From CAWGCE01 sp964480915 (GTDB lineage Bacteria; Planctomycetota; Planctomycetia; Pirellulales; Pirellulaceae): 64,000 nt of DNA. The DNA lies in NCBI GenBank assembly GCA_964480915.1, contig CAYZRS010000024.1, forward strand, positions 5,876-69,875, given 5' to 3'. The notes under the pieces were generated by a model, which was given only the letters and a program-made list of their open reading frames with translations, was not told where the DNA came from and did no database searches. The position numbers and the translations under genes are program-made. Numbering within the stretch: the first letter of the stretch is position 1; each line of letters begins with the position of its first letter. Of the stretch, positions 8,675 to 17,787 are shown piece by piece.

Positions 8675-9352
8675 ATGGCGAGTAAACGAATCCTGGTCAT
8701 TGCCGCTCATCCTGACGATGAGTTGCTCGGTTGTGGTGGCACCGTTGCCCTGCACGCGGCGCAAGGCGACGAAGTCACCTCGGTGATTGTTTGCGAAGGC
8801 GAGTCGCTCCGCTACGGTGAAGATGGCGTCGGGCAATCAGATCACATTCTTGCTGCGGCGAAGGCATTGGGCGTACAGGATGTGCGTACGCTGCGATTTG
8901 CCGATCAACGGCTCGATACGGTGACGCTGACCGACATCATTGGTGCGCTGGAGACCGTGGTGCGCGAAGTTCAGCCACAGATCATCTACACCCAGTATGG
9001 CGGCGACGTGAATCGGGATCATCACCTGCTGTTTGAAGCGATGTTGGTGGCGACGCGGCCCACTGAAGAGTTCATCGAAGCGGTCTACGCGTTCGATACG
9101 GCCAGTAGTACCGAGTGGGCCTATCCGCGCACATTCACTCCCGATCTTTGGGTCGATATCAGCGCGACGTTGCAGGCGAAGCTAGACGCGATGAACTGTT
9201 ACAAGAGCGAGCTGCGAGACTATCCTCATCCGCGTTCCTTAGAAGCTTTGAAGAATCGGGCCGCTGCTTGGGGCAACCAGTGCTGCATGGAGTATGCAGA
9301 AGTATTCATGACCGTCAGAAGGGTGCTGCGAAATGGCCAAACGCCTCTTTGA
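8675..9352 (+). CDS. PIG-L family N-acetyl sugar deacetylase
   Basis: The 225-residue product opens with the zinc-site motif AAHPDDE (H12, D14, D15), followed by GCGGTVALHAAQGDEV, as in the PIG-L/LmbE/MshB family. A third zinc ligand is likely in NRDHHLLFEAM near residue 113. Members remove acetyl groups from N-acetylglucosamine-containing lipids or metabolites in the cytoplasm. It lies 43 bp after the formyltransferase-like gene, and its last 20 bases overlap the sugar transferase, so the three are probably co-transcribed. An order of deacetylation then formylation of the same amino group is a reasonable inference. Confidence 0.88.
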   Translation: MASKRILVIAAHPDDELLGCGGTVALHAAQGDEVTSVIVCEGESLRYGEDGVGQSDHILAAAKALGVQDVRTLRFADQRLDTVTLTDIIGALETVVREVQPQIIYTQYGGDVNRDHHLLFEAMLVATRPTEEFIEAVYAFDTASSTEWAYPRTFTPDLWVDISATLQAKLDAMNCYKSELRDYPHPRSLEALKNRAAAWGNQCCMEYAEVFMTVRRVLRNGQTPL

Positions 9353-10013
9353 TATCTTGGCGTCCGTTGTCGGACTCATCCTTTTCGGTCCCGTCATCCT
9401 GATCGCGGCGATCGGTGTGCGCTGGTCGAGTGATGGGCCAGCCTTCTATTGTCCGGCCCGGGCCGGTCTCGGAGGGAAACCTTTCACGCTCTACAAACTA
9501 AGAACGATGCATCTGGGCGGCGGCAGCCGGATCACGGCTGCTGGCGATCAGCGAGTCTTCACTTGGGGCCGCATCTTGCGAAAAACAAAAGTGGATGAAT
9601 TGCCTCAGCTATGGAACATTCTGCGCGGCGATATGTCGTTCGTCGGTCCGCGGCCGGAAGATACGGAGATTGTGGCGACTGCCTACGGGCGTTTAGGGCA
9701 TGCGTCGTTGACCGTGCGGCCAGGCCTTGCCGGTGTGAGCAGCCTTTACAACTACACGCACGGCGAACAACTGCTGGATGCGTGGGGCGGCGATACCGAA
9801 CTGGCATATAAGGAACGGCTGTTGCCGGTGAAATTGGCGCTGGAAGCGGTCTACATTCGCCGCGCGTCGTTGGCCTACGACATCCGCCTCGTCTTGCGGA
9901 CGGTGGCGACGCTGTTCTGGATGTTGACCGGTCGGACCGAGTTTCCCGAACCGCCTGAAATGGGCGTGGCGAACGAATTGCTAAAGGTGGCGACCTCTCA
10001 GCGAGCCGCCTAG
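9333..10013 (+). CDS. polyprenyl-phosphate sugar-1-phosphate transferase (bacterial sugar transferase)
   Basis: The 226-residue protein is a short PglC/WcaJ-C-terminal-type phosphoglycosyl transferase. A membrane-embedded N-terminal helix (residues about 8-30) is followed by the cytoplasmic domain with KPFTLYKLRTM, the catalytic region KTKVDELPQLWNILRGDMSFVGPRPED, and TVRPGLAGVSSLYNY. It transfers a sugar phosphate to undecaprenyl phosphate to begin a glycan repeat unit. The start overlaps the deacetylase by 20 bases. With the two upstream genes it forms a compact glycan operon. Confidence 0.92.
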   Translation: MAKRLFDILASVVGLILFGPVILIAAIGVRWSSDGPAFYCPARAGLGGKPFTLYKLRTMHLGGGSRITAAGDQRVFTWGRILRKTKVDELPQLWNILRGDMSFVGPRPEDTEIVATAYGRLGHASLTVRPGLAGVSSLYNYTHGEQLLDAWGGDTELAYKERLLPVKLALEAVYIRRASLAYDIRLVLRTVATLFWMLTGRTEFPEPPEMGVANELLKVATSQRAA

Positions 10014-10087
10014 ACGCTGCTGGCGTTGTTGACGCCGCCGGCAGGCGGTACTCCAAGCACGCTACCTGCCACAGCCAGACCTTCAAG

Positions 10088-10858
10088 CTAACTGCTAAGG
10101 TTGTCCCAGATGTCTTCGACTTCTTTTTTGAGTCGGGCAACCTCTTGACGCAGTTCTTCGACTTCGGCGCGCAGACCAGCATCGGTATTGGAAGTGGAGC
10201 TTGTGGCAACGTTCGTCGAACTGGCAGCAGCTGCCGGGGGTGTTGGCGTCGCTGAACGACTGGCGGCCGGTGCCGAAGGGGCCGCGGCAGTTTCCGCACC
10301 GGTAGCGGCATGCGTCGATTTTACCTTATCCATTTCCGATTCGAGGAACAGCGTGTGCGTGACGATTTGGCCGCGACCGGGCGGGCTCAGCGACGCGACC
10401 AGCTTCTTTTCCATGAGCGAGCTCAGCACCGGTCGCAAGGCGGACACATCAGGAAGCGTCGATCCGGCCATGCGTGCGGCGCGTCCGCGGAGTTCGCCGA
10501 CCGTTTGAGCGCCTCGCAGCATTAATTCGGCCATCACGGCCAACTCGGTCCCGTCGACTCCAAGCCAGTCTTTCATGTAGTGCCGGTATTTGACGACGCG
10601 CCCATCACCATGGACTTCACCGACCGCTCCCCAAGTTCTCAGCTCTTCCAAGGCGTCTTCCGCATCTTCGGGCGTGAGATCCATTTTGGGGCTGCGGTTG
10701 CTTTTTTGGTTGCTGCCCGTGATGACGCCATTGAGCGACAATGGGTAGCCGTTCGGGGTCGTTTTTGCTTTTTCTACGAGGACCCCCAAAACGCGTCGAT
10801 GAATCTTCGGAATGGGCTTCCACTTAGGCTCGGTGGTCTGTTGGTCGTCGTTTTCCAT
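10088..10858 (-). CDS. YceH family (UPF0502, DUF480) protein
   Basis: The 256-residue product has the winged-helix pair typical of YceH. One part is IHRRVLGVLVEKAKTTPNGYPLSLNGVITGSNQKSNRSP, conserved in the family, and the second is TELAVMAELMLRGAQTVGELRGRAARM. A low-complexity Ala/Ser/Thr/Pro linker (about 180-220) leads to a C-terminal coiled coil, AEVEELRQEVARLKKEVEDIW. The biochemical role of the family is unknown. It is convergent with the glycan operon (74 bp between stops). Confidence 0.88.
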   Translation of the reverse strand: MENDDQQTTEPKWKPIPKIHRRVLGVLVEKAKTTPNGYPLSLNGVITGSNQKSNRSPKMDLTPEDAEDALEELRTWGAVGEVHGDGRVVKYRHYMKDWLGVDGTELAVMAELMLRGAQTVGELRGRAARMAGSTLPDVSALRPVLSSLMEKKLVASLSPPGRGQIVTHTLFLESEMDKVKSTHAATGAETAAAPSAPAASRSATPTPPAAAASSTNVATSSTSNTDAGLRAEVEELRQEVARLKKEVEDIWDNLSS

Positions 10859-11089
10859 GGGAGGCCTTCAGGTCGAAAGGGTGCCAGCGAGCCAGCAATC
10901 TACGACGTGCGCCGGTCGGTAACAAGTCACATTATCAGGCTAGGTTTTGCGGTCGATAGAGCCGATTTGGCCGTCCGTTGGCTGGGAAGTGAATTCTGAA
11001 ATCCGCTAGCAGCCGATCGCCCTTGTCGCCCGAATTGCACGCTTGGTACTTTCTGCGACCTTCCCAACCGTCTCCGAGTTACCTATTGG

Positions 11090-12184
11090 ATGGAGCGTCG
11101 CAAGTTGTGCTCTGCAAGAACTAATCGATCGATTCGCTTTTGGCTCTTGGGCTTTGTCTGGTTCAGCATCATCGGCTGCGCGACGACGCCCATGACGAAT
11201 CGAAGGCAGTTGCTTCTCGTGCCGGAGTCCCAGGAAATCACGATGGGGCTCGATTCATTCAACCAAATGTTGTCAAGCGAACAGTCCTCTACGAATCAGG
11301 CCTGGATCGAGATGGTCAACCGAGTCGGTCAGCGGCTGGCGGCAGCCGCCGAGCGGCCCGATTATGAGTGGGAGTTTCGCGTCATTCAGTCGGCACAGCA
11401 GAATGCGTTCTGTTTGCCGGGTGGCAAAGTGGCTATCTACGAGGGAATTTTGCCCGTCTGTCAAAGCGAAGCCGGGTTGGCTGTCGTGATGGCGCACGAG
11501 GTGGCTCACGCGCTGGCCCGGCATGGGGGCGAACGGATGTCCCAGTCTTACGTCGTCGACGGGATGGGGCGAGCGCTCAGCTATTTGAATCAAACACAGC
11601 AAGTTGTCACGCAGGAGCAGTTGAGCCGCGCTTACGGCATTGCGAGCGAGTACGGATTTGTTTTGCCCTACAGTCGCAAGCACGAATCGGAAGCGGACCA
11701 CATGGGCATCTTGCTCATGGCCAAGGCTGGCTACGACCCGCGCGAGGCGCCCCGATTTTGGCAGCGATTTGGCCAAGTTAAAACTGGCAGCCAACCTGAG
11801 TTCTTATCGACTCATCCCAATGATGAACGTCGAGCTGCCGATTTGCTTGAGCTATTGCCAGAAGCGATGGCCGTTTATCAACGATCGCCTCAGTTGGGGC
11901 TGGGAGGCATGATTGATTTTCCCAGCGGTGCAGCGTCTGCAAGTCCGCCAAGCGGCCCCCGGACGACGTCGCTCGTTGCCAATCCAGATTCCGCAGATTC
12001 CGCAGGAGCGGCAAGCCAAAAAGTTGCCGCACCATTCAGCCTGCTCGATCTACCGCCGTCTCAAGAGACGGTGGCAACAAATGCAACTCAGGGCGCCGAT
12101 CAGCCGATCGCCCGGCAGCCGGCAGCCGAGAGCATGCTGGCTCCAATGGGAACGCAAAATCCACTCCGCGGCACGGCCCCGTAG
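11090..12184 (+). CDS. M48-family zinc metalloprotease, lipoprotein
   Basis: The 364-residue protein has a signal peptide with lipobox IIGC (lipidation at C30), so it should be membrane-anchored outside the cytoplasm. The catalytic motif is HEVAH (H136-H140), continuing ALARHGGERMSQ, with the third zinc ligand in KHESEADHMGILLMAKAGYDP. STHPNDERR closes the M48 domain, as in BepA/LoiP-like proteases. From about residue 265 the protein is a Ser/Pro/Ala/Gln-rich tail without recognisable domain, an extension beyond the family core. It stands alone with about 230 bp of non-coding sequence before it. Confidence 0.9.
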   Translation: MERRKLCSARTNRSIRFWLLGFVWFSIIGCATTPMTNRRQLLLVPESQEITMGLDSFNQMLSSEQSSTNQAWIEMVNRVGQRLAAAAERPDYEWEFRVIQSAQQNAFCLPGGKVAIYEGILPVCQSEAGLAVVMAHEVAHALARHGGERMSQSYVVDGMGRALSYLNQTQQVVTQEQLSRAYGIASEYGFVLPYSRKHESEADHMGILLMAKAGYDPREAPRFWQRFGQVKTGSQPEFLSTHPNDERRAADLLELLPEAMAVYQRSPQLGLGGMIDFPSGAASASPPSGPRTTSLVANPDSADSAGAASQKVAAPFSLLDLPPSQETVATNATQGADQPIARQPAAESMLAPMGTQNPLRGTAP

Positions 12185-12351
12185 CGTCAAATCTCGACGA
12201 ACGCGCCAAGAAAGTCACCAGCCCCCCCAGTTTGGCAACCCTTGTCGATTAGGGTCTTGCCGCAGGCCTCGCAGTCTGTGCGTGGGGCGCGTCGCTTTTG
12301 TTACACAACTTTTACACGTTCTGGGCCTTCTGAAACCGCTATTTTTCGGCG

Positions 12352-12373
12352 AAGCTCGTACAATTTCGAGCTT
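12352..12373 (+). promoter_or_regulatory. candidate promoter/operator of the desaturase gene
   Basis: Perfect 7-bp inverted arms, AAGCTCG and CGAGCTT, flank an 8-base centre that contains TACAAT, a good -10 hexamer. The dyad lies about 100 bases before the desaturase start. A repressor bound here would cover the -10 element. No good -35 hexamer is visible, so the promoter part is an inference. Confidence 0.4.
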
Positions 12374-12472
12374 GAGTCGCGATCGTTTTGAACTTTCCAC
12401 TACTGACTTGCTGACAACAAAGGCAGGAGCCAGTAGTTGAGCCTGTAGGCCTTATTTTTGGCGGAGATGATT

Positions 12473-13576
12473 ATGTCCGAGTTTGAAGACCTCATGGAAG
12501 CTGGAACTTACGAATCGGACACGGAAACCGCCGTTGGCGTCGCTTCGTTTACGGCTCAGATCAAACAGCCGGCTCCCGCCAAAAAAACACCAGAAACCAA
12601 CCAACAACTTTGGGCCGAAGCGCGGGCCGAGTTAACAAAGAATGGCCTGTCATGGCCGGTTGTGACTTGGCTGGCTGTGATTCACACCGGCGCCCTATTT
12701 ATTTTCATGCCTGCCTTGTTCACGTGGGCCGGCGTTTTAACGGCTGTTGTGTTTCACTGGCTGACCGGCGGCATCGGCGTCTGCTTGGGATACCATCGTT
12801 ACTACACACACAAGAGCTTTGAAACACCGAAACCGATCAGCTATTTGTTGGCCATCATGGGTGGCCTTTCCGGTGAAGGAAGCTGTCTTGATTGGGTGGC
12901 GACTCATCGCGAGCACCATGCCCACAGCGATCAACTCGGCGATCCCCACTCGCCTCATGACGGACCCTGGTGGAGTCACATGTTCTGGGTGATGGTTCGC
13001 AATTCGGAAAAGCAAATTGAAAAGCGCCACAAGCGTTGGATTCCAGACCTCAAAGATGATAAGGGCTTGCAGCTCATCGGCCGATTATTCATTGCCTTCC
13101 ACGTTGCGTTGGGTGCCGCGATGATGTCGGTCGGTTACTTCTTCGGTGGCTGGCAGTTGGCCTTTTCGCTGCTCGTCTGGGGTATGTTCGCTCGCTTGGT
13201 CTTTGTTCTGCATTCGACTTGGTTCGTCAATTCGGCCAGTCACATGTGGGGATATCGCAACTACGAAACGACCGATGACAGCCGGAACAACTGGTGGGTG
13301 GCTCTGATCACTTACGGTGAAGGGTGGCACAACAATCACCACGCCTATCCACGGATGGCTCGCCACGGACACAAGTGGTGGGAAGTCGACGTCACTTTCC
13401 TGACGATTCGTGCCATGGAAAAATTGGGTCTGGCCTGGGACGTTGTCGATCACCAGCACAAGAAGCGGCAAGAGGGCGCCTCGGTGGTTCCTGCTCCGGC
13501 AGCAGCGACGATGGACACGGCCGCTATTCTGAGGGCTCACAAGAAGCCACAAAACGGTACCCGGCATCACGTATAG
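12473..13576 (+). CDS. fatty acid (acyl-CoA/acyl-lipid) desaturase
   Basis: The 367-residue integral membrane protein has the three histidine boxes of delta-9-type desaturases: HRYYTH (H108-H113), HREHH (from H145) and HNNHH near residue 285, with GEGWHNNHHAYP typical of the third. These bind the di-iron centre. Hydrophobic segments at about 62-100 and 190-250 form the membrane part. ATG 12473 is preferred because GGAG lies 7 bases upstream; the frame also opens at TTG 12458. The 3' end overlaps the response regulator gene by 53 bases in convergent orientation. Its role is unsaturation of membrane lipids. Confidence 0.92.
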   Translation: MSEFEDLMEAGTYESDTETAVGVASFTAQIKQPAPAKKTPETNQQLWAEARAELTKNGLSWPVVTWLAVIHTGALFIFMPALFTWAGVLTAVVFHWLTGGIGVCLGYHRYYTHKSFETPKPISYLLAIMGGLSGEGSCLDWVATHREHHAHSDQLGDPHSPHDGPWWSHMFWVMVRNSEKQIEKRHKRWIPDLKDDKGLQLIGRLFIAFHVALGAAMMSVGYFFGGWQLAFSLLVWGMFARLVFVLHSTWFVNSASHMWGYRNYETTDDSRNNWWVALITYGEGWHNNHHAYPRMARHGHKWWEVDVTFLTIRAMEKLGLAWDVVDHQHKKRQEGASVVPAPAAATMDTAAILRAHKKPQNGTRHHV

Positions 13577-14249
13577 TCACGAAGTGACGCGGCTCGGCCG
13601 AGTTTTCCTCGAACGTCTTGCGCAGGCGGCGGATGATTTGGTCCGGTGCCCGCGTGTTGATGTTGCCGGGCATCTCCCAAACGTTTTCTAGCAATTCGCC
13701 CCGCGGGATGACTCGACCTTCGTTTTGCACGAAGTACTCGAGAAGTTTCATTTCGAGTGCCGTCATTTTAACTTCGATGCCGGCAACGGTAATCTGATGC
13801 GTCGCGAAGTTGACGACTGCCTTGCCGAATTCAACCTGCGCCAGTTTCGGTTTTGGATCGGCCTGTCGTCGTGCGTGGCGTGCCAGGAGATTCTTGACGC
13901 GGGCGATGAGCTCGTCGAGCTCGAACGGTTTTGTCAGGTACTGGTCGGCACCCACATCGAAACCTTGCGCTCGATCTTCGGGCAATGTGCGAGCGCTTAA
14001 GATCAATACCGGTGTATCCAGGCCGCTGGCGCGAATCGTTTCGCAGACTTTGTAACCGCTCATGCCGGGCAGCATCAAATCTAAGATGACCAGATCGGGT
14101 GAGCCATCTGCTTCGATATGAGTCAGCGCTGATTGGCCGTCGCCAGTCGCAGTGACCTGGAAGCCTTCGGCTTCCAGGTTGTATTTGATCCCCACCGCCA
14201 AGTGCTCTTCATCTTCGACCAACAGAATGCGGACCTGATCGTCGCTCAT
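13524..14249 (-). CDS. OmpR/PhoB-type response regulator
   Basis: The 241-residue protein has a receiver domain with the acidic pair in VEDEEH, phospho-acceptor D57 (LVILDLMLPG) and a switch Lys in LTKPFELDELIARVKNLL. A winged-helix DNA-binding domain follows (about 130-235: TALEMKLLEYFVQNEGRVIPR, then DQIIRRLRKTFEE). The start overlaps the stop of the histidine kinase by 4 bases, so the two are translated from one transcript. Its last 53 bases lie inside the convergent desaturase coding sequence. Confidence 0.93.
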   Translation of the reverse strand: MSDDQVRILLVEDEEHLAVGIKYNLEAEGFQVTATGDGQSALTHIEADGSPDLVILDLMLPGMSGYKVCETIRASGLDTPVLILSARTLPEDRAQGFDVGADQYLTKPFELDELIARVKNLLARHARRQADPKPKLAQVEFGKAVVNFATHQITVAGIEVKMTALEMKLLEYFVQNEGRVIPRGELLENVWEMPGNINTRAPDQIIRRLRKTFEENSAEPRHFVTIRDAGYRFVASCEPSE

Positions 14250-15217
14250 AGGGAGGCTGCTTTCTGCTGGCCTTGGCTCGGCTTGCTACCGACGACCGAT
14301 TTGGCGCCCGGCAATTGTACTTGGAATAGCGTTCCTGTTGCGGACGGGCTGGAATCGACGATTTCGATCGTGCCCTTCAATCGTTTGACCAGGGTGCGAA
14401 CGATGAACAGGCCGAGTCCCGTACCGGGCCGCTTGCGTTCGAGTTCCGAACCGAGTCGCACGAAACGAGCAAAGATGCGACCCCGTTCTGCTTTCGGAAT
14501 ACCGAGCCCGTTGTCTTGGACTCGAATGCGGGCTTTGTCGCCGGACACGGCCATCGAAACGCTGACCTCGGGCGGCTCGCCCGAGTACTTGATCGCGTTG
14601 TCCAGTAGGTTTCGGAAGATCATGTCGAGTTCGATGCGATAGGCGACGACCGAGCAAGGTTGCAGGTCGAGCGTGATCGTTTCAGGTGGCACGCGGTGTC
14701 GTTTGCACACGCTGTGAGCGCATTCTTGCAGGACCTCGGCCAGATCAATGCGCTCCGAAGCTTTTTCGCCCGACAATTCCGGTTCGCGGTCCATCCGCGC
14801 GGCGTCGAGCAGGTGGTTAATGAGATCATCCAATCGATCGACGTCGTCCAGCATGAATTTGTAGAACTCGTCCCGCTCTTCCTTCTCGACCGGTCGGCGG
14901 GACAGCGTTTGTAGGTAAAGCTTGATCGAGGCGATCGGGGACTTGAGTTCATGAGTCACACTGTCAATGAAGTTTGACTGGCGACGGTTCAGGTTGATCG
15001 CTTTCACCGAAAGTGCCAGGTACATCACCGTTCCCATCAGCAGCAGCACGAGCGACGTCGTCCCGGCCGACAGCAATGTCACGTATAGCGGCGTGCGCTT
15101 CGTATCTTCCAGCAAGCCGACGACCGCCAGCGAGACCCAGCCGATGGTCAGCGCCACGAGTAGCACGATCATGACGACGCCCAGCGTGATCGGAAGTCGC
15201 AGCGTACGTCGAGCCAT
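14246..15217 (-). CDS. sensor histidine kinase
   Basis: The 323-residue protein has two transmembrane helices (about 9-35 and 45-70) with only about ten residues between them, so there is no real periplasmic sensor domain. The H-box SVTHELKSPIASIKLYLQ carries the phospho-acceptor H89. The ATPase domain shows FRNLLDNAIKYSG (N box), RIRVQDNGLGIP (G1) and KRPGTGLGLFIVRTL (G2). It signals to the response regulator encoded immediately downstream. The short N-terminus suggests membrane sensing or an unknown partner; the nearby convergent desaturase invites, but does not prove, a membrane-fluidity role. Confidence 0.93.
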   Translation of the reverse strand: MARRTLRLPITLGVVMIVLLVALTIGWVSLAVVGLLEDTKRTPLYVTLLSAGTTSLVLLLMGTVMYLALSVKAINLNRRQSNFIDSVTHELKSPIASIKLYLQTLSRRPVEKEERDEFYKFMLDDVDRLDDLINHLLDAARMDREPELSGEKASERIDLAEVLQECAHSVCKRHRVPPETITLDLQPCSVVAYRIELDMIFRNLLDNAIKYSGEPPEVSVSMAVSGDKARIRVQDNGLGIPKAERGRIFARFVRLGSELERKRPGTGLGLFIVRTLVKRLKGTIEIVDSSPSATGTLFQVQLPGAKSVVGSKPSQGQQKAASL

Positions 15218-15339
15218 GGTGCTATTGGGTTGGTTGGGTTGATGGGCGGAGCAGGTGTGTCAGCTAGACATTGTTCGCAGACCGGCCAACGTGAGTCAAC
15301 TTCGTGATTCCTGAGAATCCGAATTGATTCGTGAAATCA

Positions 15340-16548
15340 TTACGGCAACGGATGGTCCTTAGGAGGCCCGTGTGCAGCGAGGGCTGAACGAAATTCCGTG
15401 AATCGTGAACGGTCTGCGAAGCAGGCGGCGGGAATCCGCGATTCTTCGAGCGATTCCTTTATGATCCAGCCGGCCGATTTGTCATCAAAAATCAGTTCGC
15501 TGATTGAAGACCAGTTAAGCCATGCGTCCATGTTGCTACGTGAAACGTGTATTCCGACCGAACGGAGCCCAATCGACAACGATTCTTTTTGAGCGCGCAA
15601 CTGTTTTGACAAGCGTTTGAACATCCAGGACAGTGTTAGCACAAAGAAAAATGCAATTCCCGACAGTAGGGGGATGTGGTCTCCCGTTTCGCCGAACTGT
15701 CCTCCGTCTTGTTGGAACCACCAGTAGCCGATCACGATCCAGCAGGGTAACGGGTAAAGGAAAATGACTAATCCGATCGACAGTAGATAGCTCGCGAGGA
15801 TACGCACCGGTGTCAGCGCTTTGGAAACGTCGATTTCGAATCGCGTTTCCATTGCCGCGGTGTCGCCGAGTGGCCAGTCCATGCTGCTCCAGGCCTTGGC
15901 TCGGCGATGGTCAAGTCTTTTGACCTCAACCTGTTCCCTAGAAATCTCTGCCAGTTGTGCGCCTTTGGGGCGCAGGTCAACCGTTGTTCCGATTCGTTCT
16001 TTGATGAACTGGCAGACGTCTTGAATTTCATCAGGAGAATCGAAAAACCGCCATGGGATGCAGATTCGTCGATGGATCTCGGACGCGAACGGTAGTAGCA
16101 GATGAGTCGGGAAAAAAAGCGCTGGCGCGAAGTGACTCCATGCTGCACGTACGTTTGAATTGTCGCTGCTGATGATGAGATGATCTTCATCGATCGAGCC
16201 CAGCATTTCTCGTTGGTTCTTTGACATGATCTCGCATCGTTTCACTCGCTTGCGGTGAAACGGCATCACGAAATGAAGAAGTCTGGTCCACGGTTTGATG
16301 CATAGTAGGGCAAGGAGCAGTGCCGGCGGAGGTCCGCCGATGAGGAGCCATGGTGACAGCAAGAGCGCATAGAAAATCGCCGCGATGATGGTCGGCCGTA
16401 TTCGCGCCGCGCCTGCCAATTGGGGCGAGTTCAGCAGCGAGACTTGTAAATCTTCGCGTGTCAGTGTGCCAGAGAAGTAAATCGGATCACCCAACACGGC
16501 CTCGGTACTAAGTTCGGAGGCAGCGTAAGGATTACTCGACTCACTCAT
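15340..16548 (-). CDS. membrane protein with two YcxB-like domains
   Basis: The 402-residue protein starts MSESSNPYAASE. The NPYA motif near the N-terminus is common in planctomycete membrane proteins. Two hydrophobic pairs (about 55-85 and 255-315) divide two similar soluble parts. Each ends in the YcxB-like pattern of a Trp-containing strand followed by an IP..F segment: AAWSHF with CIPWRFFDSPDE, and LNWSSI with RIPAACFADRS. The frame opens earlier (16779), but ATG 16548 fits the motif and avoids overlap with the next gene. Function unknown. Confidence 0.75.
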   Translation of the reverse strand: MSESSNPYAASELSTEAVLGDPIYFSGTLTREDLQVSLLNSPQLAGAARIRPTIIAAIFYALLLSPWLLIGGPPPALLLALLCIKPWTRLLHFVMPFHRKRVKRCEIMSKNQREMLGSIDEDHLIISSDNSNVRAAWSHFAPALFFPTHLLLPFASEIHRRICIPWRFFDSPDEIQDVCQFIKERIGTTVDLRPKGAQLAEISREQVEVKRLDHRRAKAWSSMDWPLGDTAAMETRFEIDVSKALTPVRILASYLLSIGLVIFLYPLPCWIVIGYWWFQQDGGQFGETGDHIPLLSGIAFFFVLTLSWMFKRLSKQLRAQKESLSIGLRSVGIHVSRSNMDAWLNWSSISELIFDDKSAGWIIKESLEESRIPAACFADRSRFTEFRSALAAHGPPKDHPLP

Positions 16549-16600
16549 CGGTGACCTGAATTGCGTCTGTGCGGCGATGCGTTTCGCAGGCTGTGAAAAA

Positions 16601-17767
16601 CTAAGCTTCCAGTTTTGTCCAAGCGGCATTGTTTTGTGACGACCGGACGGCCGCTTCGATGAATGCCATGCCACTGACGCCATCATCGACGGTGGGGAAA
16701 TCGTAATCAGTACTTCGTGGGTAATTGCCTTGGACCTCGTCAGCGATGGCGGCTGTGGCACTGAGGTAGACGTTGGCAAAGGCCTCGATGAAAGCCTCGG
16801 GGTGACCGAATGGTAGCCTCGTGTTTTCCGAACAGGCCTCGCCGTTGTACGAGTTGCCGCGGCGGTGAATTTGGCGAGGCTCTTCAGCGAATTTGACGAT
16901 CAGTTCATTGGGATGCTCTTGATGCCATTCGAGCGATGCCTCGGTTCCATAAATGCGAACGTTCAGATTGTTCTCGTCACCGGTGGAAACCTGGGAAGCG
17001 TACAGGATTCCCTTGGCTCCTCCCTTGTAACGAATCAACATATTGCCGTCGTCATCCAGTGGCCGGCCCGGGATGAACGTGGACAACTCGGCCGCCAGTT
17101 CCTCAATCTCCAAACCGGTGATGTAAGCGACAAGATTCTCGGTGTGCGAACCGATGTCGCCGATGCAGTTCGAGACGCCCGAAACGCTAGGGTCCATCCG
17201 CCAATTCGAGATCGCTCCGTCTTCTTGATCATGGAGAGCCGTGATGGCGTACCCCTGCGGGTACTCGGCGACCACCTTAATGATGCGCCCCAACTTACCG
17301 GCCGCGACCATCGCTTTGGCCTCTTTGACCATTGGGTAACCGGTGTAATTATGCGTCAGCGCAAACACCTTGCCGGTTTTTTCGACGATCGCTTTTAGCT
17401 GCTTTCCCTGTTCCAACGAGTAAGCGAGCGGTTTGTCGCAGATCACATTGATGCCCGCTTCGAGGAATGTCTTGGCCGCTTCGAAGTGCAGGTTGTTGCG
17501 GACGACGATCGAAACGAAATCGATACGTTGATCTGCGGGGAGAGCCGCCTCTTGGGCCGCCATTTCACCAAAGTTGGCGTAAACCCGCGCTGGGTCAAGG
17601 AAGAGATCTTGTCCCGAGAGCTTGCTCTTCTCTGGGTCGGAAGAAAATGCACCCGCGACCAATTCAATGCGACCATCCAACGCCGCCGCCATCCGATGGA
17701 CGCCGCCAATGAAGGCTCCGCGTCCACCGCCCACCATGCCCATTCGCAGTTTTCGATCTAAAGACAT
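16601..17767 (-). CDS. Gfo/Idh/MocA family oxidoreductase
   Basis: The 388-residue protein has the NAD(P)-binding glycine motif MVGGGRGAFIGGVHRMAAAL at the N-terminus, the family's CDKPLAYSLEQGKQL (EKP-like motif with catalytic Lys) and the C-terminal alpha/beta domain (GDIGSHTENLVAYITG). Such enzymes oxidise or epimerise sugars or inositols; the substrate is not evident. It follows a second family member by 20 bp on the same strand, and the pair is probably one operon. The next gene downstream (YcxB-like) begins 52 bp after its stop. Confidence 0.92.
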   Translation of the reverse strand: MSLDRKLRMGMVGGGRGAFIGGVHRMAAALDGRIELVAGAFSSDPEKSKLSGQDLFLDPARVYANFGEMAAQEAALPADQRIDFVSIVVRNNLHFEAAKTFLEAGINVICDKPLAYSLEQGKQLKAIVEKTGKVFALTHNYTGYPMVKEAKAMVAAGKLGRIIKVVAEYPQGYAITALHDQEDGAISNWRMDPSVSGVSNCIGDIGSHTENLVAYITGLEIEELAAELSTFIPGRPLDDDGNMLIRYKGGAKGILYASQVSTGDENNLNVRIYGTEASLEWHQEHPNELIVKFAEEPRQIHRRGNSYNGEACSENTRLPFGHPEAFIEAFANVYLSATAAIADEVQGNYPRSTDYDFPTVDDGVSGMAFIEAAVRSSQNNAAWTKLEA

Positions 17768-17787
17768 CCGTTACCATTCCTATCAAA

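Noticed and set aside
16549..16779. N-terminal extension of the YcxB-like protein to 479 residues
   Set aside because: It overlaps the Gfo/Idh/MocA gene in another frame; the NPYA motif shows that the natural start is ATG 16548.
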